Made by a program: the position numbers and the translations under genes
Shown: positions 52,721-61,419 of the stretch, piece by piece
How positions within the stretch are numbered: position 1 is the stretch's first letter
How the letters are laid out: every line of letters starts with the position of its first letter
NCBI GenBank assembly: GCA_025210525.1
Contig: JAOARP010000003.1
Coordinates: 21,575 to 85,574 of the forward strand
Origin: Marinisporobacter sp.
GTDB lineage: Bacteria; Bacillota; Clostridia; Peptostreptococcales; Thermotaleaceae
Reading direction: 5' to 3'
Length of the DNA: 64,000 bases
Notes under the pieces: generated by a model
What the model saw: the letters and a program-made list of their open reading frames with translations, nothing else
Told to the model about the DNA's origin: nothing
Databases searched by the model: none

Positions 52721-55270
52721 ATGAAGAAATTAAAAAAACATAGAAAACAAAATGCAGTAAATAGACATAAATTAATATATATGCCCTTGTGGATTGCTTT
52801 GTTAGCTACTTTTACAGTGAGTATTTCAAGCTTTTTTATCAGTAAAAGTCTACTATTAGCACAAGAAAAAAAGGATGCACACAATCTTATAAAAGAAACC
52901 ATAAGGCAAGTAGAAGGAAATGAAGCGGCATTAGATGTGATTCATAAGATGTTAGAAGATCGGATTCGAATCGTGGGGAATATGGTAATGGATCATGAAA
53001 AAAATTTGAGTAATGATTATTTGATTGATTTATTAAAAAAAATGAAAGTGGATCAATTATATTGGATGAATGAAAAGGGCGTAACATTATATTCTTGTGA
53101 TGGGGAAGATGATGTAGGATGGACTCCTTATAAGGGACATCCCTTGTACGATTTTATAAGAAGTGAAGATCGAGAATTAATGGAGAAGATTAGGCCCGAT
53201 TCAGGATCAGGAATTCCTACGAAATATGGAGCTATAAAAAATGAAAATGATTATGTTGTACAGGTTGGAATCTTTGCAGAAAATATTCAAAAGTTGACAG
53301 AAAGCTTTCATTATCAAAATTTAGTTGAAAAATTGCTAGTAGAAGAAAATATTATTTATGCTACTATTGTAGATAAAAATTTAAAGACGGTAGCAGATGG
53401 AGAGATGGACCATATTGGAACTCTTTATGATTATAAAGGTATAAAAGAGGTAAGAAAGGCCCTTAAAGGCAATATTAGTATGATAGAGTGGTATGATGAA
53501 AAAATCAATGATTATATATTAGAAATTACAGCCCCTATTTATAAGGAACGAGAAATAACGGGTGTCTTTATTATAGGCCTTTCTATGAAGAGTGTTTATA
53601 ACTATATATATACTATTTTTATAGCATCCTCTACCGTTGCTCTTATGATGTTTTTATTGTTTTTATGGGTGCAAAATAAAAATGTCATAAGACCTGTGAA
53701 TCAGCTAGATGAAAATATCAATCGAATAGATTTAGAGAATGCTATAGGTTATAGGCTACCTTTAGTAGAGGAAGACCCTTTCTTAGGATTAACTATTTCT
53801 ATGAATAATGTACTTGATAAAACCCATAGCTATTTATGTGAATTGAAGGAAAATCAAGGGGAATTAGAAGCTTCTAATCAAGAGATTATAGTAGCGTATC
53901 ATCAATTAGCGGCATCAGAGGAAGAATTAAGGGCCCAATATGATGAAATACAAAATTATACGGAGAAATTAGAAAGTTTAAAGCAAAAATATGAACATCT
54001 TGCGTATAATGATCCTTTAACGGATTTGCCGAATCGCAGAAGCTTTTTAGAAAAGCTTAGAAAAGTAACGATGAATCATGGGTCAGGGGCAGTCATATTA
54101 ATAGATTTAGATAATTTTAAGGAGATCAATGATACTATAGGACATGCATATGGAGATAAAATATTAAAAAAGGTGGCACAAGTTTTTAAGGATATGCAAT
54201 GCGAAAAAATGTTCATATCAAGATTTGGTGGAGATGAATTTTTTGTAGTCATAGAAGATGAAGAAGATCTAGAGAAGATAGAAAGCTATGCAAAGAAAAT
54301 CATTGGTCTATTCAAAAAGAAGTGGATCATAGAAGAGGACGAAATTTATATAAGTGCTAGCCTTGGAATTACTAGATATCCTTTTGATAGCAATAAGGTT
54401 AGTCAATTGATGATGAATGCAGATATGGCAATGTATTATGTGAAAAATAAAGGAAAGAACAACTATCGATTCTTCAAAGAAGAAATGACAGAACATTTAA
54501 AAGAACAAATTTATGTAGAAAAACTTTTAAGAGAGGCTATTAAAGAGGATGGTTTTAAGTTACTTTATCAACCTCAAATAGATACATATACAGGGAAGAT
54601 CAAAGGCTTTGAAGCACTATTAAGACTAAAAAACCATTTTCTCTCTCCAGCTGTATTTATTGAGATTGCAGAAGAAAATGGTATGATCGTTCAAATAGGA
54701 AGATGGGTTACAAAGGAAGCTATCAATCAAATTGCAAGATGGAAAGAAAAAGGATTTTTGGTAAGACCTATTGCTATTAATTTTTCAGCAAAGCAATTGA
54801 ATGATGTAGAGTATGTATCTTTTTTAGAAAATACATTAAAGGAAAAAAAGGTAGAAGCAAAATATATAGAAATAGAGATTACAGAGAGTGTTTTCTTAGA
54901 TCAAAAAGAAGAAACGATTGTATTTTTAAATCAATTAAAGGAGTTAGGAATAAAAATTGCTCTTGATGATTTTGGAACCGGGTATTCTTCCCTTAGTTAT
55001 TTGACATTTTTGCCAGTGGATAAAATCAAGCTAGATAAATCCTTATGCGATAAGTTTTTAGAGATAGAAAATATTGCGGTGATGGATAATATTATCTCCC
55101 TTGCCCATAGTTTAAATTTGCAAGTAGTAGCAGAAGGGATAGAAGACTTTGAACAATATAGACGTTTAAAAGTTGCTCAGTGTGATTATATACAAGGGTA
55201 TTTATTCAGTAAACCATTAGAAAATATAGAGGCTGAGAAAATATATGAAAATAATTTTTTAAGTAAATAA
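52721..55270 (+). CDS. Membrane GGDEF-EAL protein, tandem paralog 2
   Basis: 849 residues with the same layout as its neighbours; the cytoplasmic half is close to identical to paralog 1 whereas the sensor differs more. GGDEF core SRFGGDEFFVVIED near 500 and EAL core GFEALLRLKNHFLSP near 630 are intact (DDFGTGYSSLSYL, INFSAKQLN, LDKS). It follows paralog 1 by 72 bases without a strong terminator, so they are likely cotranscribed. RBS AAGGGGG. Predicted c-di-GMP turnover at the membrane in response to a different ligand. Confidence 0.92.
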   Translation: MKKLKKHRKQNAVNRHKLIYMPLWIALLATFTVSISSFFISKSLLLAQEKKDAHNLIKETIRQVEGNEAALDVIHKMLEDRIRIVGNMVMDHEKNLSNDYLIDLLKKMKVDQLYWMNEKGVTLYSCDGEDDVGWTPYKGHPLYDFIRSEDRELMEKIRPDSGSGIPTKYGAIKNENDYVVQVGIFAENIQKLTESFHYQNLVEKLLVEENIIYATIVDKNLKTVADGEMDHIGTLYDYKGIKEVRKALKGNISMIEWYDEKINDYILEITAPIYKEREITGVFIIGLSMKSVYNYIYTIFIASSTVALMMFLLFLWVQNKNVIRPVNQLDENINRIDLENAIGYRLPLVEEDPFLGLTISMNNVLDKTHSYLCELKENQGELEASNQEIIVAYHQLAASEEELRAQYDEIQNYTEKLESLKQKYEHLAYNDPLTDLPNRRSFLEKLRKVTMNHGSGAVILIDLDNFKEINDTIGHAYGDKILKKVAQVFKDMQCEKMFISRFGGDEFFVVIEDEEDLEKIESYAKKIIGLFKKKWIIEEDEIYISASLGITRYPFDSNKVSQLMMNADMAMYYVKNKGKNNYRFFKEEMTEHLKEQIYVEKLLREAIKEDGFKLLYQPQIDTYTGKIKGFEALLRLKNHFLSPAVFIEIAEENGMIVQIGRWVTKEAINQIARWKEKGFLVRPIAINFSAKQLNDVEYVSFLENTLKEKKVEAKYIEIEITESVFLDQKEETIVFLNQLKELGIKIALDDFGTGYSSLSYLTFLPVDKIKLDKSLCDKFLEIENIAVMDNIISLAHSLNLQVVAEGIEDFEQYRRLKVAQCDYIQGYLFSKPLENIEAEKIYENNFLSK

Positions 55271-55288
55271 AGTTAAATATTTGTATTG

Positions 55289-55325
55289 CATCCTTGAGGA
55301 GAGATTGATCAGGGATGTTTTTTTG
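55289..55325 (+). terminator. Terminator between paralogs 2 and 3
   Basis: CATCCTTGA (55289-55297) pairs with TCAGGGATG (55309-55317, one G-U) then T7. Confidence 0.75.
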
Positions 55326-55370
55326 TTAAAAATTAGAAGGAAATAGGATATGTGGAAATTGTCGAAAAAG

Positions 55371-55400
55371 TTTGAAAAAAGGATATGGAGGTGATAAAAT
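55371..55400 (+). promoter_or_regulatory. Promoter of c-di-GMP gene 3
   Basis: TTTGAA (55371-55376), 18-base spacer, TAAAAT (55395-55400), same as the promoter of paralog 1. Confidence 0.65.
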
Positions 55401-55476
55401 AAAAGAGTATACCATTGGATTAACTGTAAACATATGGATGATTTATTTTGTATGACAGGGTGAAGGGGGCTAAGGC

Positions 55477-58029
55477 ATGAAAAGCACAAATAAATCTAAG
55501 AAACAAAGGATTATAAATAAATATAAGATCATATATCTCCCCTTATTGATTGCCTTATTAGCTATTTTTACAGTGAGTATTACAAGTTTTTATATAAGTC
55601 GGGAGTTGTTATTAAAGCAGGGAAAGGTAGAAGGGCTTAATCTTTTAAAGCAAGCCATAAGACAAATAGAAAGCAATACAGTAGGATTAGAAATGATTGA
55701 TGATTTATTAGAAGATCGGATTAGAGTCGTTGGGAAAAGCGTTATAAAAGCAGAGCAGCATTTAAATAATGAGTATTTAATACAGGCACTAGAAGAATCT
55801 CAAGTAGATGAAATACATTGGATGAATGAAAAGGGAGAAATCATTTATTCAACTATAAAAGAGTATATAGGATGGATGCCTTTTAAAGAGCATCCTTTGT
55901 ATAGCTTTATAAGAAATAAAGATAAAGAGTTGATGGAGGATATAAGACTAGATGCAAAGTTTAAAAATTCTGTTAAATATGGAAGTATCAAAAATGAAAA
56001 GGGATATTTTGTTCAGATCGGTATTTTAGCAAAAAATGTAAACAAGTTAACAGAACGATTTTCCTATGAAAGATTGATGAAAAATTTGGTGATGGAAGAT
56101 AGTATTGTATTTGCTACTCTTTTTGATCAGCATATGAAAGTTATTGCAGATGGACATAGAGAAAATATTGGGAAAACCTATGATTATAAAGAAAAAGAAG
56201 GGATTAAAGAATCCCTTGAAGGAAAAATAAGCATGAAGGAAAGCTATCATATAAAGAATCATGAGAGAGTGTTAGAAATATCAGCTCCTGTTTTTATAGG
56301 AAGAAAAGCTATAGGGGTATTAGCTATAGGCTTTTCTATGGAGAAAATTTACACTTCCATTTATAAGATTTTTACAGCATCTTCGATCATTGCTTTTTTT
56401 ATGTTTTTGTTGTTTTTATGGGTACAAAATAGAAATGTATTAAGACCGGTTAATGGGTTAGATGAAAAAATCAATGGAATTGATTTAGAAAATCATATAG
56501 ATTATAGGTTGCCCTTAGTAAAGAAGGACCCTTTTTTTGGATTGACCCTTTCGATGAATAAGGTATTAGATAAAACCTATAGCTATTTATATGAACTAAA
56601 GCAGCATGAGGAAGAATTAGAAACCTCTAATGAGGAAATTATAGCCGCTTATCATCAGCTAGCTGCATCAGAGGAAATATTAAGGAATCAATATGATGAA
56701 ATACAAAGCTATACAGAGAAATTACAAAGCTTAAAGCAAAAATATGAGCATCTTGCCTATCATGATCCTTTGACGGAGTTACCTAATCGAAGAAGCTTTT
56801 TTGAAAAGCTTCAAGAAGCCATGAATAAAAATCAACCTGGTGCAGTTATATTGATAGATTTAGATAATTTTAAAGAAATAAATGACACTTTAGGACATGG
56901 ATATGGAGACGAAGTCCTAAAAGAAGTGGCACAGACACTTATGAGTATAAAAAATGAAAAAATATTTATATCAAGATTTGGTGGAGATGAATTTCTTATT
57001 TTAATAGAAGAGGAAGGATCTATCACAGCTATAGAAAATTATGCAAAAGAAATGATGTGTTTATTAAAAGAGAAGATCTGGATTGAAGGAAATAGAAATT
57101 ATATAAGCGCTAGTATAGGGATTAGCCGATATCCTTTTGATACGAATGAGGTAAATGAATTAATGATGAATGTGGATATGGCTATGTATCAAGTAAAGGA
57201 GCAAGAGAAAAATAACTATATGTTTTTTAAGAAGGAAATGACAGAAAAATTAAAGAAGCAAGTCCAGATAGAAAGCATTTTAAGAGAGGCCATAAAAGAA
57301 GATGGGTTTAAAGTTATCTATCAGCCACAAATTTGTACCTCAACTGGAAAGGTTGCAGGCTTTGAAGCTCTTTTAAGATTGAAAGATCATGCTATATCCC
57401 CTGATAGCTTTATAAAGGTAGCTGAGGAAAATGGAATGATCGTTCAAATGGGAAGATGGGTAACAAAGGAAGTTATCAATCAGATTAAAATATGGAAGAA
57501 TAAAGGGCTTTTAGGCAGACCTATTGCTATTAATTTTTCAGCAAAGCAATTAAATGATATAGATTATGTGTCCTTTTTAGAAAAGACGTTAAAAGAAAAT
57601 GATATAGAAGCAAAATATATCGAAATAGAGATTACAGAAAGTGTTTTTTTAGATAAAAAAGAAGAAACTATTGTATTTTTAAATGAGCTAAAGGGTTTAG
57701 GAATAAAAATTGCTCTTGATGATTTTGGAACAGGGTATTCCTCTCTTAGTTATCTAACATTTTTACCAGTGGATAAGATTAAGTTAGATAAATCCTTATG
57801 TGATAAGTTTTTAGAAATAGAAAATATCATCGTGATGGATAATATTATTTCCCTTGCCCATAGTCTAAAATTAGAAGTTGTAGCAGAAGGCGTAGAAGAA
57901 GCTGAACAATATAGGCGATTAAAAGTTGCTAAGTGTGATTATATACAAGGATATTTATTTAGCAAGCCATTAGAAAATATAGAAGCTGAGAAAATATATG
58001 AGGATAATTTTATAGACAAGCTTCAATAG
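55477..58029 (+). CDS. Membrane GGDEF-EAL protein, tandem paralog 3
   Basis: 850 residues, same layout. Two membrane helices flank a divergent sensor; the coiled coil reads ETSNEEIIAAYHQLAASEEIL. Catalytic GGDEF (SRFGGDEFLILIEE, about 500) and EAL (GFEALLRLKDH, about 628) are intact, with DDFGTGYSSLSYL and LDKS retained. It has its own promoter after a terminator and is followed at 21 bases by the HD-GYP gene, forming a second transcript in the cluster. Confidence 0.92.
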   Translation: MKSTNKSKKQRIINKYKIIYLPLLIALLAIFTVSITSFYISRELLLKQGKVEGLNLLKQAIRQIESNTVGLEMIDDLLEDRIRVVGKSVIKAEQHLNNEYLIQALEESQVDEIHWMNEKGEIIYSTIKEYIGWMPFKEHPLYSFIRNKDKELMEDIRLDAKFKNSVKYGSIKNEKGYFVQIGILAKNVNKLTERFSYERLMKNLVMEDSIVFATLFDQHMKVIADGHRENIGKTYDYKEKEGIKESLEGKISMKESYHIKNHERVLEISAPVFIGRKAIGVLAIGFSMEKIYTSIYKIFTASSIIAFFMFLLFLWVQNRNVLRPVNGLDEKINGIDLENHIDYRLPLVKKDPFFGLTLSMNKVLDKTYSYLYELKQHEEELETSNEEIIAAYHQLAASEEILRNQYDEIQSYTEKLQSLKQKYEHLAYHDPLTELPNRRSFFEKLQEAMNKNQPGAVILIDLDNFKEINDTLGHGYGDEVLKEVAQTLMSIKNEKIFISRFGGDEFLILIEEEGSITAIENYAKEMMCLLKEKIWIEGNRNYISASIGISRYPFDTNEVNELMMNVDMAMYQVKEQEKNNYMFFKKEMTEKLKKQVQIESILREAIKEDGFKVIYQPQICTSTGKVAGFEALLRLKDHAISPDSFIKVAEENGMIVQMGRWVTKEVINQIKIWKNKGLLGRPIAINFSAKQLNDIDYVSFLEKTLKENDIEAKYIEIEITESVFLDKKEETIVFLNELKGLGIKIALDDFGTGYSSLSYLTFLPVDKIKLDKSLCDKFLEIENIIVMDNIISLAHSLKLEVVAEGVEEAEQYRRLKVAKCDYIQGYLFSKPLENIEAEKIYEDNFIDKLQ

Positions 58030-58050
58030 AATAAAATAAGGAGGAATTTC

Positions 58051-60129
58051 ATGAAACGGATGATTATTACCTCTATGATATTTATTTGTTTTTTTCTAGG
58101 AAATGTATATGCAGATGAATCCTCTTTAGTTGTGGAAGAATTATTTCAAGCTCACAAATCTATTATGCTTATTATGGATGCTGAAACAGGTGATATTGAA
58201 TATGCCAATCAAGCAGCTGTAGACTTTTATGGCTATAGCAAAGAAGTATTACTCAATATGACTATGTGGATAGAAGTTTTTATCATTGCTGTATTAATCC
58301 TAGTGGTAAGAAGTCGTAAAAAAATCATTGGGCAATTAGAGAAAAGTGAAAAAAAATATCGTACTTTATTTGAAACCATGAGGGAGGGGTTTGCCCTTCA
58401 TGAGATCATTTGTGATGAAGAGGGAAAACCTATAGATTACCGCTTTATAGATGTGAATCCAGCCTTTGAAACGATCACTAGATTAAAAAGAAAAAATGTA
58501 GTGAATAAAACTGTTCTTGAAATTTTACCTCAAACAGAAGATTATTGGATTGAAAAATATGGAAAAGTCGCATTGACTGGAGAAATTTTATTGTATGAAA
58601 ATTATTCGAAGGAATTAAGGAAACATTTTTCCGTATATGCTTACTCCCCTGAAAAAAATCAATTCGCTGTGATGATTACAGATGTTACTAGTATAGAGCG
58701 AGCAAGGAAAAAATTGTATGAGGAAAAAGAAAGACTAAGGATTACTTTGTATTCTATAGGAGATGGGGTTATAACAACAGATGAAAAGGGCTATATTATT
58801 GATTTAAATAAAAGGGCTGAGGAAATAACAGGTTGGACACAAGAACAAGCAAAAGGAAAGCTTTTGACAAAGGTTTTAAAAATGATTAATGAAAATACAG
58901 GAAAAATAGTGAAAAATCCTGTCAAAACGGCGTTGAATACAGGTGAAACTGTGAATTTAGAAGATGATGTTTTACTCATTGCAAGGGATGGAACAAAAAA
59001 GGTTATAGCAGATGGTGCGGCCCCTATAAAAGATGAGAATAACCAAATTATAGGTGGAGTGATTGTTTTTAGAGATGTAAGTGAGAAGAAAAAAGCAGAT
59101 GAAAAGATTAAGTATATGAATTATCATGATGCTTTAACAGGACTTTATAATCGTAGGTTTTTTGAAGAGCAATTAAAGAAGTTAGACAAAGAAGAAAAAT
59201 TGCCCCTTAGTATTGTAGTGGGAGATGTAAATGGACTTAAATTAGCTAATGATGCTTTCGGACATAGTGTAGGAGATCATATTCTACAAGAAACTGGACA
59301 TATTTTAAAGCAGAGTTGTCGTACAAGTGATATTGTAGCAAGGTGGGGAGGAGATGAATTTGTTGTTTTACTTCCTAATACAAGAAGGAGTGAAGCTGAG
59401 AATGTTGTAAATCGGATCAAGGAAAAAATTTCGAAAACAAAGGTAGGCTCTATGCTATTATCTATATCTTTAGGATATGAAACAAAAGAAAAATTAGATG
59501 AAGAAATAATAGAAGTATTAAATAGAGCTGAAAAGTATATGTATAAGCATAAGTTATTTGAAAGTCCTAATATAAAGAACAAAATTATTCAAACAATTAT
59601 TAGTACACTTCATGAAAATAATCAAAGGGAAGAAGAACATTCTAAAAGAGTTAGTGAAATTTCTGTGGAAATAGGAAAAGCCATGAAGCTTCCACCAATA
59701 GAAATAAAAAAGCTTGAAATGGCAGGATTATTACATGATATTGGAAAAATAGGAATTAGAGAAAATGCACTGAATAAGCCTGGTAAGCTAACAGAGGAGG
59801 AGTGGTGTGAAATAAAGCGTCATCCAGAGGTTGGCTATCGGATACTAAGTTCATACAATGAAATGTCAGAATTGGCAGAATGTGTATTGACTCATCATGA
59901 AAGATGGGATGGAAATGGGTATCCGAAGGGACTTAAAAAGGAAGACATTCCTTTACATGCAAGGATTATTATGGTTGCTGATGCTTATGATGCTATGGTT
60001 TGTAAAAGACCTTATCGTGAGCCTTTATCAAAAGAAGAAACTATTGAGGAAATTAAAAAGAACGCAGGAATACAGTTTGATCCACAGATTGTAAAGATTT
60101 TTATAGAAAAGGTTATTTCTAAAAAATGA
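58051..60129 (+). CDS. PAS-GGDEF-HD-GYP c-di-GMP enzyme
   Basis: 692 residues, RBS AAGGAGG. Signal peptide (MIFICFFLGNVYA), then the start of a PAS domain (IMDAETGDIEYANQAAVDFYGY) that stops abruptly at a membrane helix (WIEVFIIAVLILVV), then two PAS domains (about 100-350), GGDEF (RWGGDEFVVLLPN near 430) and HD-GYP (LLHDIGKIGI near 565, HHERWDGNGYPKG near 618). The HD-GYP residues are complete, so it can degrade c-di-GMP; the GGDEF looks active as well. The first PAS is shortened to about 45 residues compared with relatives, as if a central piece were deleted. Cotranscribed with paralog 3. Confidence 0.9.
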   Translation: MKRMIITSMIFICFFLGNVYADESSLVVEELFQAHKSIMLIMDAETGDIEYANQAAVDFYGYSKEVLLNMTMWIEVFIIAVLILVVRSRKKIIGQLEKSEKKYRTLFETMREGFALHEIICDEEGKPIDYRFIDVNPAFETITRLKRKNVVNKTVLEILPQTEDYWIEKYGKVALTGEILLYENYSKELRKHFSVYAYSPEKNQFAVMITDVTSIERARKKLYEEKERLRITLYSIGDGVITTDEKGYIIDLNKRAEEITGWTQEQAKGKLLTKVLKMINENTGKIVKNPVKTALNTGETVNLEDDVLLIARDGTKKVIADGAAPIKDENNQIIGGVIVFRDVSEKKKADEKIKYMNYHDALTGLYNRRFFEEQLKKLDKEEKLPLSIVVGDVNGLKLANDAFGHSVGDHILQETGHILKQSCRTSDIVARWGGDEFVVLLPNTRRSEAENVVNRIKEKISKTKVGSMLLSISLGYETKEKLDEEIIEVLNRAEKYMYKHKLFESPNIKNKIIQTIISTLHENNQREEEHSKRVSEISVEIGKAMKLPPIEIKKLEMAGLLHDIGKIGIRENALNKPGKLTEEEWCEIKRHPEVGYRILSSYNEMSELAECVLTHHERWDGNGYPKGLKKEDIPLHARIIMVADAYDAMVCKRPYREPLSKEETIEEIKKNAGIQFDPQIVKIFIEKVISKK

Positions 60130-60158
60130 TTTTTTTCGACTTTTTTCTACAAATACTA

Positions 60159-60187
60159 TTGACATAGATTTAAAAGCTTGTTATAAT
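60159..60187 (+). promoter_or_regulatory. Strong promoter of the T-box transcript
   Basis: TTGACA (60159-60164), 17-base spacer, TATAAT (60182-60187). Confidence 0.9.
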
Positions 60188-60194
60188 TTAAAAA

Positions 60195-60460
60195 ATTCAA
60201 AATATTCAAGGCGCTGAAAGAGACAAAGCTTTTAAAAAAGTATTTTCAGAGAGTCGGATGTAGGTGGAAGCCGATAATACTAAAAAGTGGAGATCACTCT
60301 GGAGCTGTGCAAATGAAATAAGTAGTTTGCAACGATTGACCGCGTTAATGGTCTAGGTTTGTTAGAACTGAAGTAAGGGGCACATAAAGTGCAAGCAAGG
60401 TGGTACCGCGAGTAAATTCTCGTCCTTGAAGATTAATCTTCAAGGGCGTTTTTTATTTAT
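60195..60460 (+). promoter_or_regulatory. T-box leader, apparently isoleucine-specific
   Basis: Contains the T-box sequence AAGGTGGTACCGCG (60398-60411). Stem I starts at AGAGTCGG and returns at GGAGATCACTCTGG, where the specifier position holds ATC followed by A and the closing ACTCT. The antiterminator can form with the later CGTCCTT, or else the terminator CCTTGAAGATTAATCTTCAAGG (60424-60445, a perfect palindrome) followed by GCG and six T. ATC means uncharged tRNA-Ile should promote readthrough; the discriminator-pairing base also fits. Codon identity is by inspection. Confidence 0.9.
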
Positions 60461-60481
60461 AAAAAAGAAAGGAGGATGAAA

Positions 60482-60613
60482 ATGGAAAATAAAAAGGTTC
60501 AAATGGAAGAGGTTGAAGTTTCAAAAACAGAGCAAAAGGAAGCAACACAAGAATACCAAGGAAATGTAAATTATTTTGGTTGTGGAAGATTTTCAGACGA
60601 ATACACATTTTAG
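60482..60613 (+). CDS. 43-residue peptide under T-box control
   Basis: ATG after AAAGGAGGATGAAA. The peptide begins MENKKVQMEEVEVSKTEQ, has a Glu/Lys/Gln-rich first part and ends in NVNYFGCGRFSDEYTF, an aromatic-rich tail with one cysteine. No signal peptide or membrane helix. I do not recognise a family. The leader-like front and conserved-looking tail could be a modified-peptide precursor or a small regulatory protein comparable in logic to the T-box-controlled anti-TRAP. The best RBS and the lack of other frames support it being real. Confidence 0.7.
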   Translation: MENKKVQMEEVEVSKTEQKEATQEYQGNVNYFGCGRFSDEYTF

Positions 60614-60622
60614 GGAGGAATT

Positions 60623-60655
60623 ATGGAAGATATAGACATTATCCTCAAAACATAA
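60623..60655 (+). CDS. Ten-residue isoleucine-rich mini-ORF
   Basis: MEDIDIILKT after GGGAGGAATT, nine bases past the stop of the 43-residue peptide gene. Three of ten residues are isoleucine, encoded ATA, ATT and ATC. Its stop codon runs into a strong terminator. It may be a leader-type peptide sensing isoleucine, but is too short for certainty. Confidence 0.4.
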   Translation: MEDIDIILKT

Positions 60656-60693
60656 AAGAATCTATTGTAAAAGTACAATAGGTTCTTTTTATG
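60655..60693 (+). terminator. Terminator after the peptide genes
   Basis: AAAGAATCTATTGTA (60655-60669) pairs with TACAATAGGTTCTTT (60674-60688, one G-U), then T5. Confidence 0.85.
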
Positions 60694-60766
60694 TGAATAA
60701 TTTAGCCTACAAAATATCCATATTATAAGAGAGTATAAAGTTTACGATTTTAAAAGGTGGATGATT

Positions 60767-61273
60767 ATGGAAAAAGCAATAATCGTTTTAGTATTACAAT
60801 TGTTTTATGTAACCGTATTAACCTTAAGAACAACCTTTATGGTTAGAAATAAATGTAAAGTTTCTGCAATATGTGGTTTTTTAGAGGCTGGAATTTATAT
60901 TTCTGGATTAACACTGGTTTTAAAAGGCGAAAGAAATATTTATAGTATGATTGCTTATGCATTGGGCTTTGGTTTAGGCATTTGTGTAGGTGGTTTTGTA
61001 GAACAGAAAATAGGGATCGGAAATATTGCTATTACTGTAAATATGAAAAATAAAAATGAAAAGCTGATTAATCAGTTAAGAGAAATGGATTATCATGTAA
61101 CTATCTTTGAAGGAATGGGTATAGATGGAAAGCGTTATAAGTTTGATATTTTAACTACTAGACATAAAGAAGAAGAATTGATTGAACTGATCAAGTTTTA
61201 TGAACCAGATGTCTTTGTCATTTCCTTTGAGCCTAGAAAGTATAAAGCCAGGACGAGTTTAAGACTAAAATAG
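60767..61273 (+). CDS. DUF5698/DUF2179 membrane protein (UPF0316)
   Basis: 168 residues. Three membrane helices in the first 85 residues (IIVLVLQLFYVTVLTL, then AICGFLEAGIYISGLTLVL and IAYALGFGLGICVGGFVEQK) followed by a DUF2179 soluble domain (INQLREMDYHVTIFEGMG...YKFDILTTRHKEEELIELI). ATG 60767 is chosen on spacing from AAAAGGTGG. The domain pair is widespread in Bacillota, function unknown, sometimes suggested to sense small ligands. Monocistronic between a terminator and the chemoreceptor. Confidence 0.88.
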   Translation: MEKAIIVLVLQLFYVTVLTLRTTFMVRNKCKVSAICGFLEAGIYISGLTLVLKGERNIYSMIAYALGFGLGICVGGFVEQKIGIGNIAITVNMKNKNEKLINQLREMDYHVTIFEGMGIDGKRYKFDILTTRHKEEELIELIKFYEPDVFVISFEPRKYKARTSLRLK

Positions 61274-61358
61274 TAAAGAAAAAAGTAAATAGAGTCATAA
61301 AGGACTAACAAATACTCTCCTATGTAAAATGGAAATTTAAATTTTACAAAATTTGTGT

Positions 61359-61384
61359 TAAAATAAATAGTAAAATGTCGAATT
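61359..61384 (+). promoter_or_regulatory. Sigma-D (sigma-28)-like promoter of the chemoreceptor
   Basis: TAAA (61359-61362), 14 bases, GTCGAATT (61377-61384), close to the motility consensus TAAA-N15-GCCGATAT. Fits the gene it precedes. Confidence 0.6.
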
Positions 61385-61419
61385 TTCAATAAATCACATG
61401 GGGAGGTACATATTATAAA

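Noticed and set aside
59897..60094. 65-codon frame inside the HD-GYP gene
   Set aside because: Out-of-frame shadow of the HD-GYP coding sequence.
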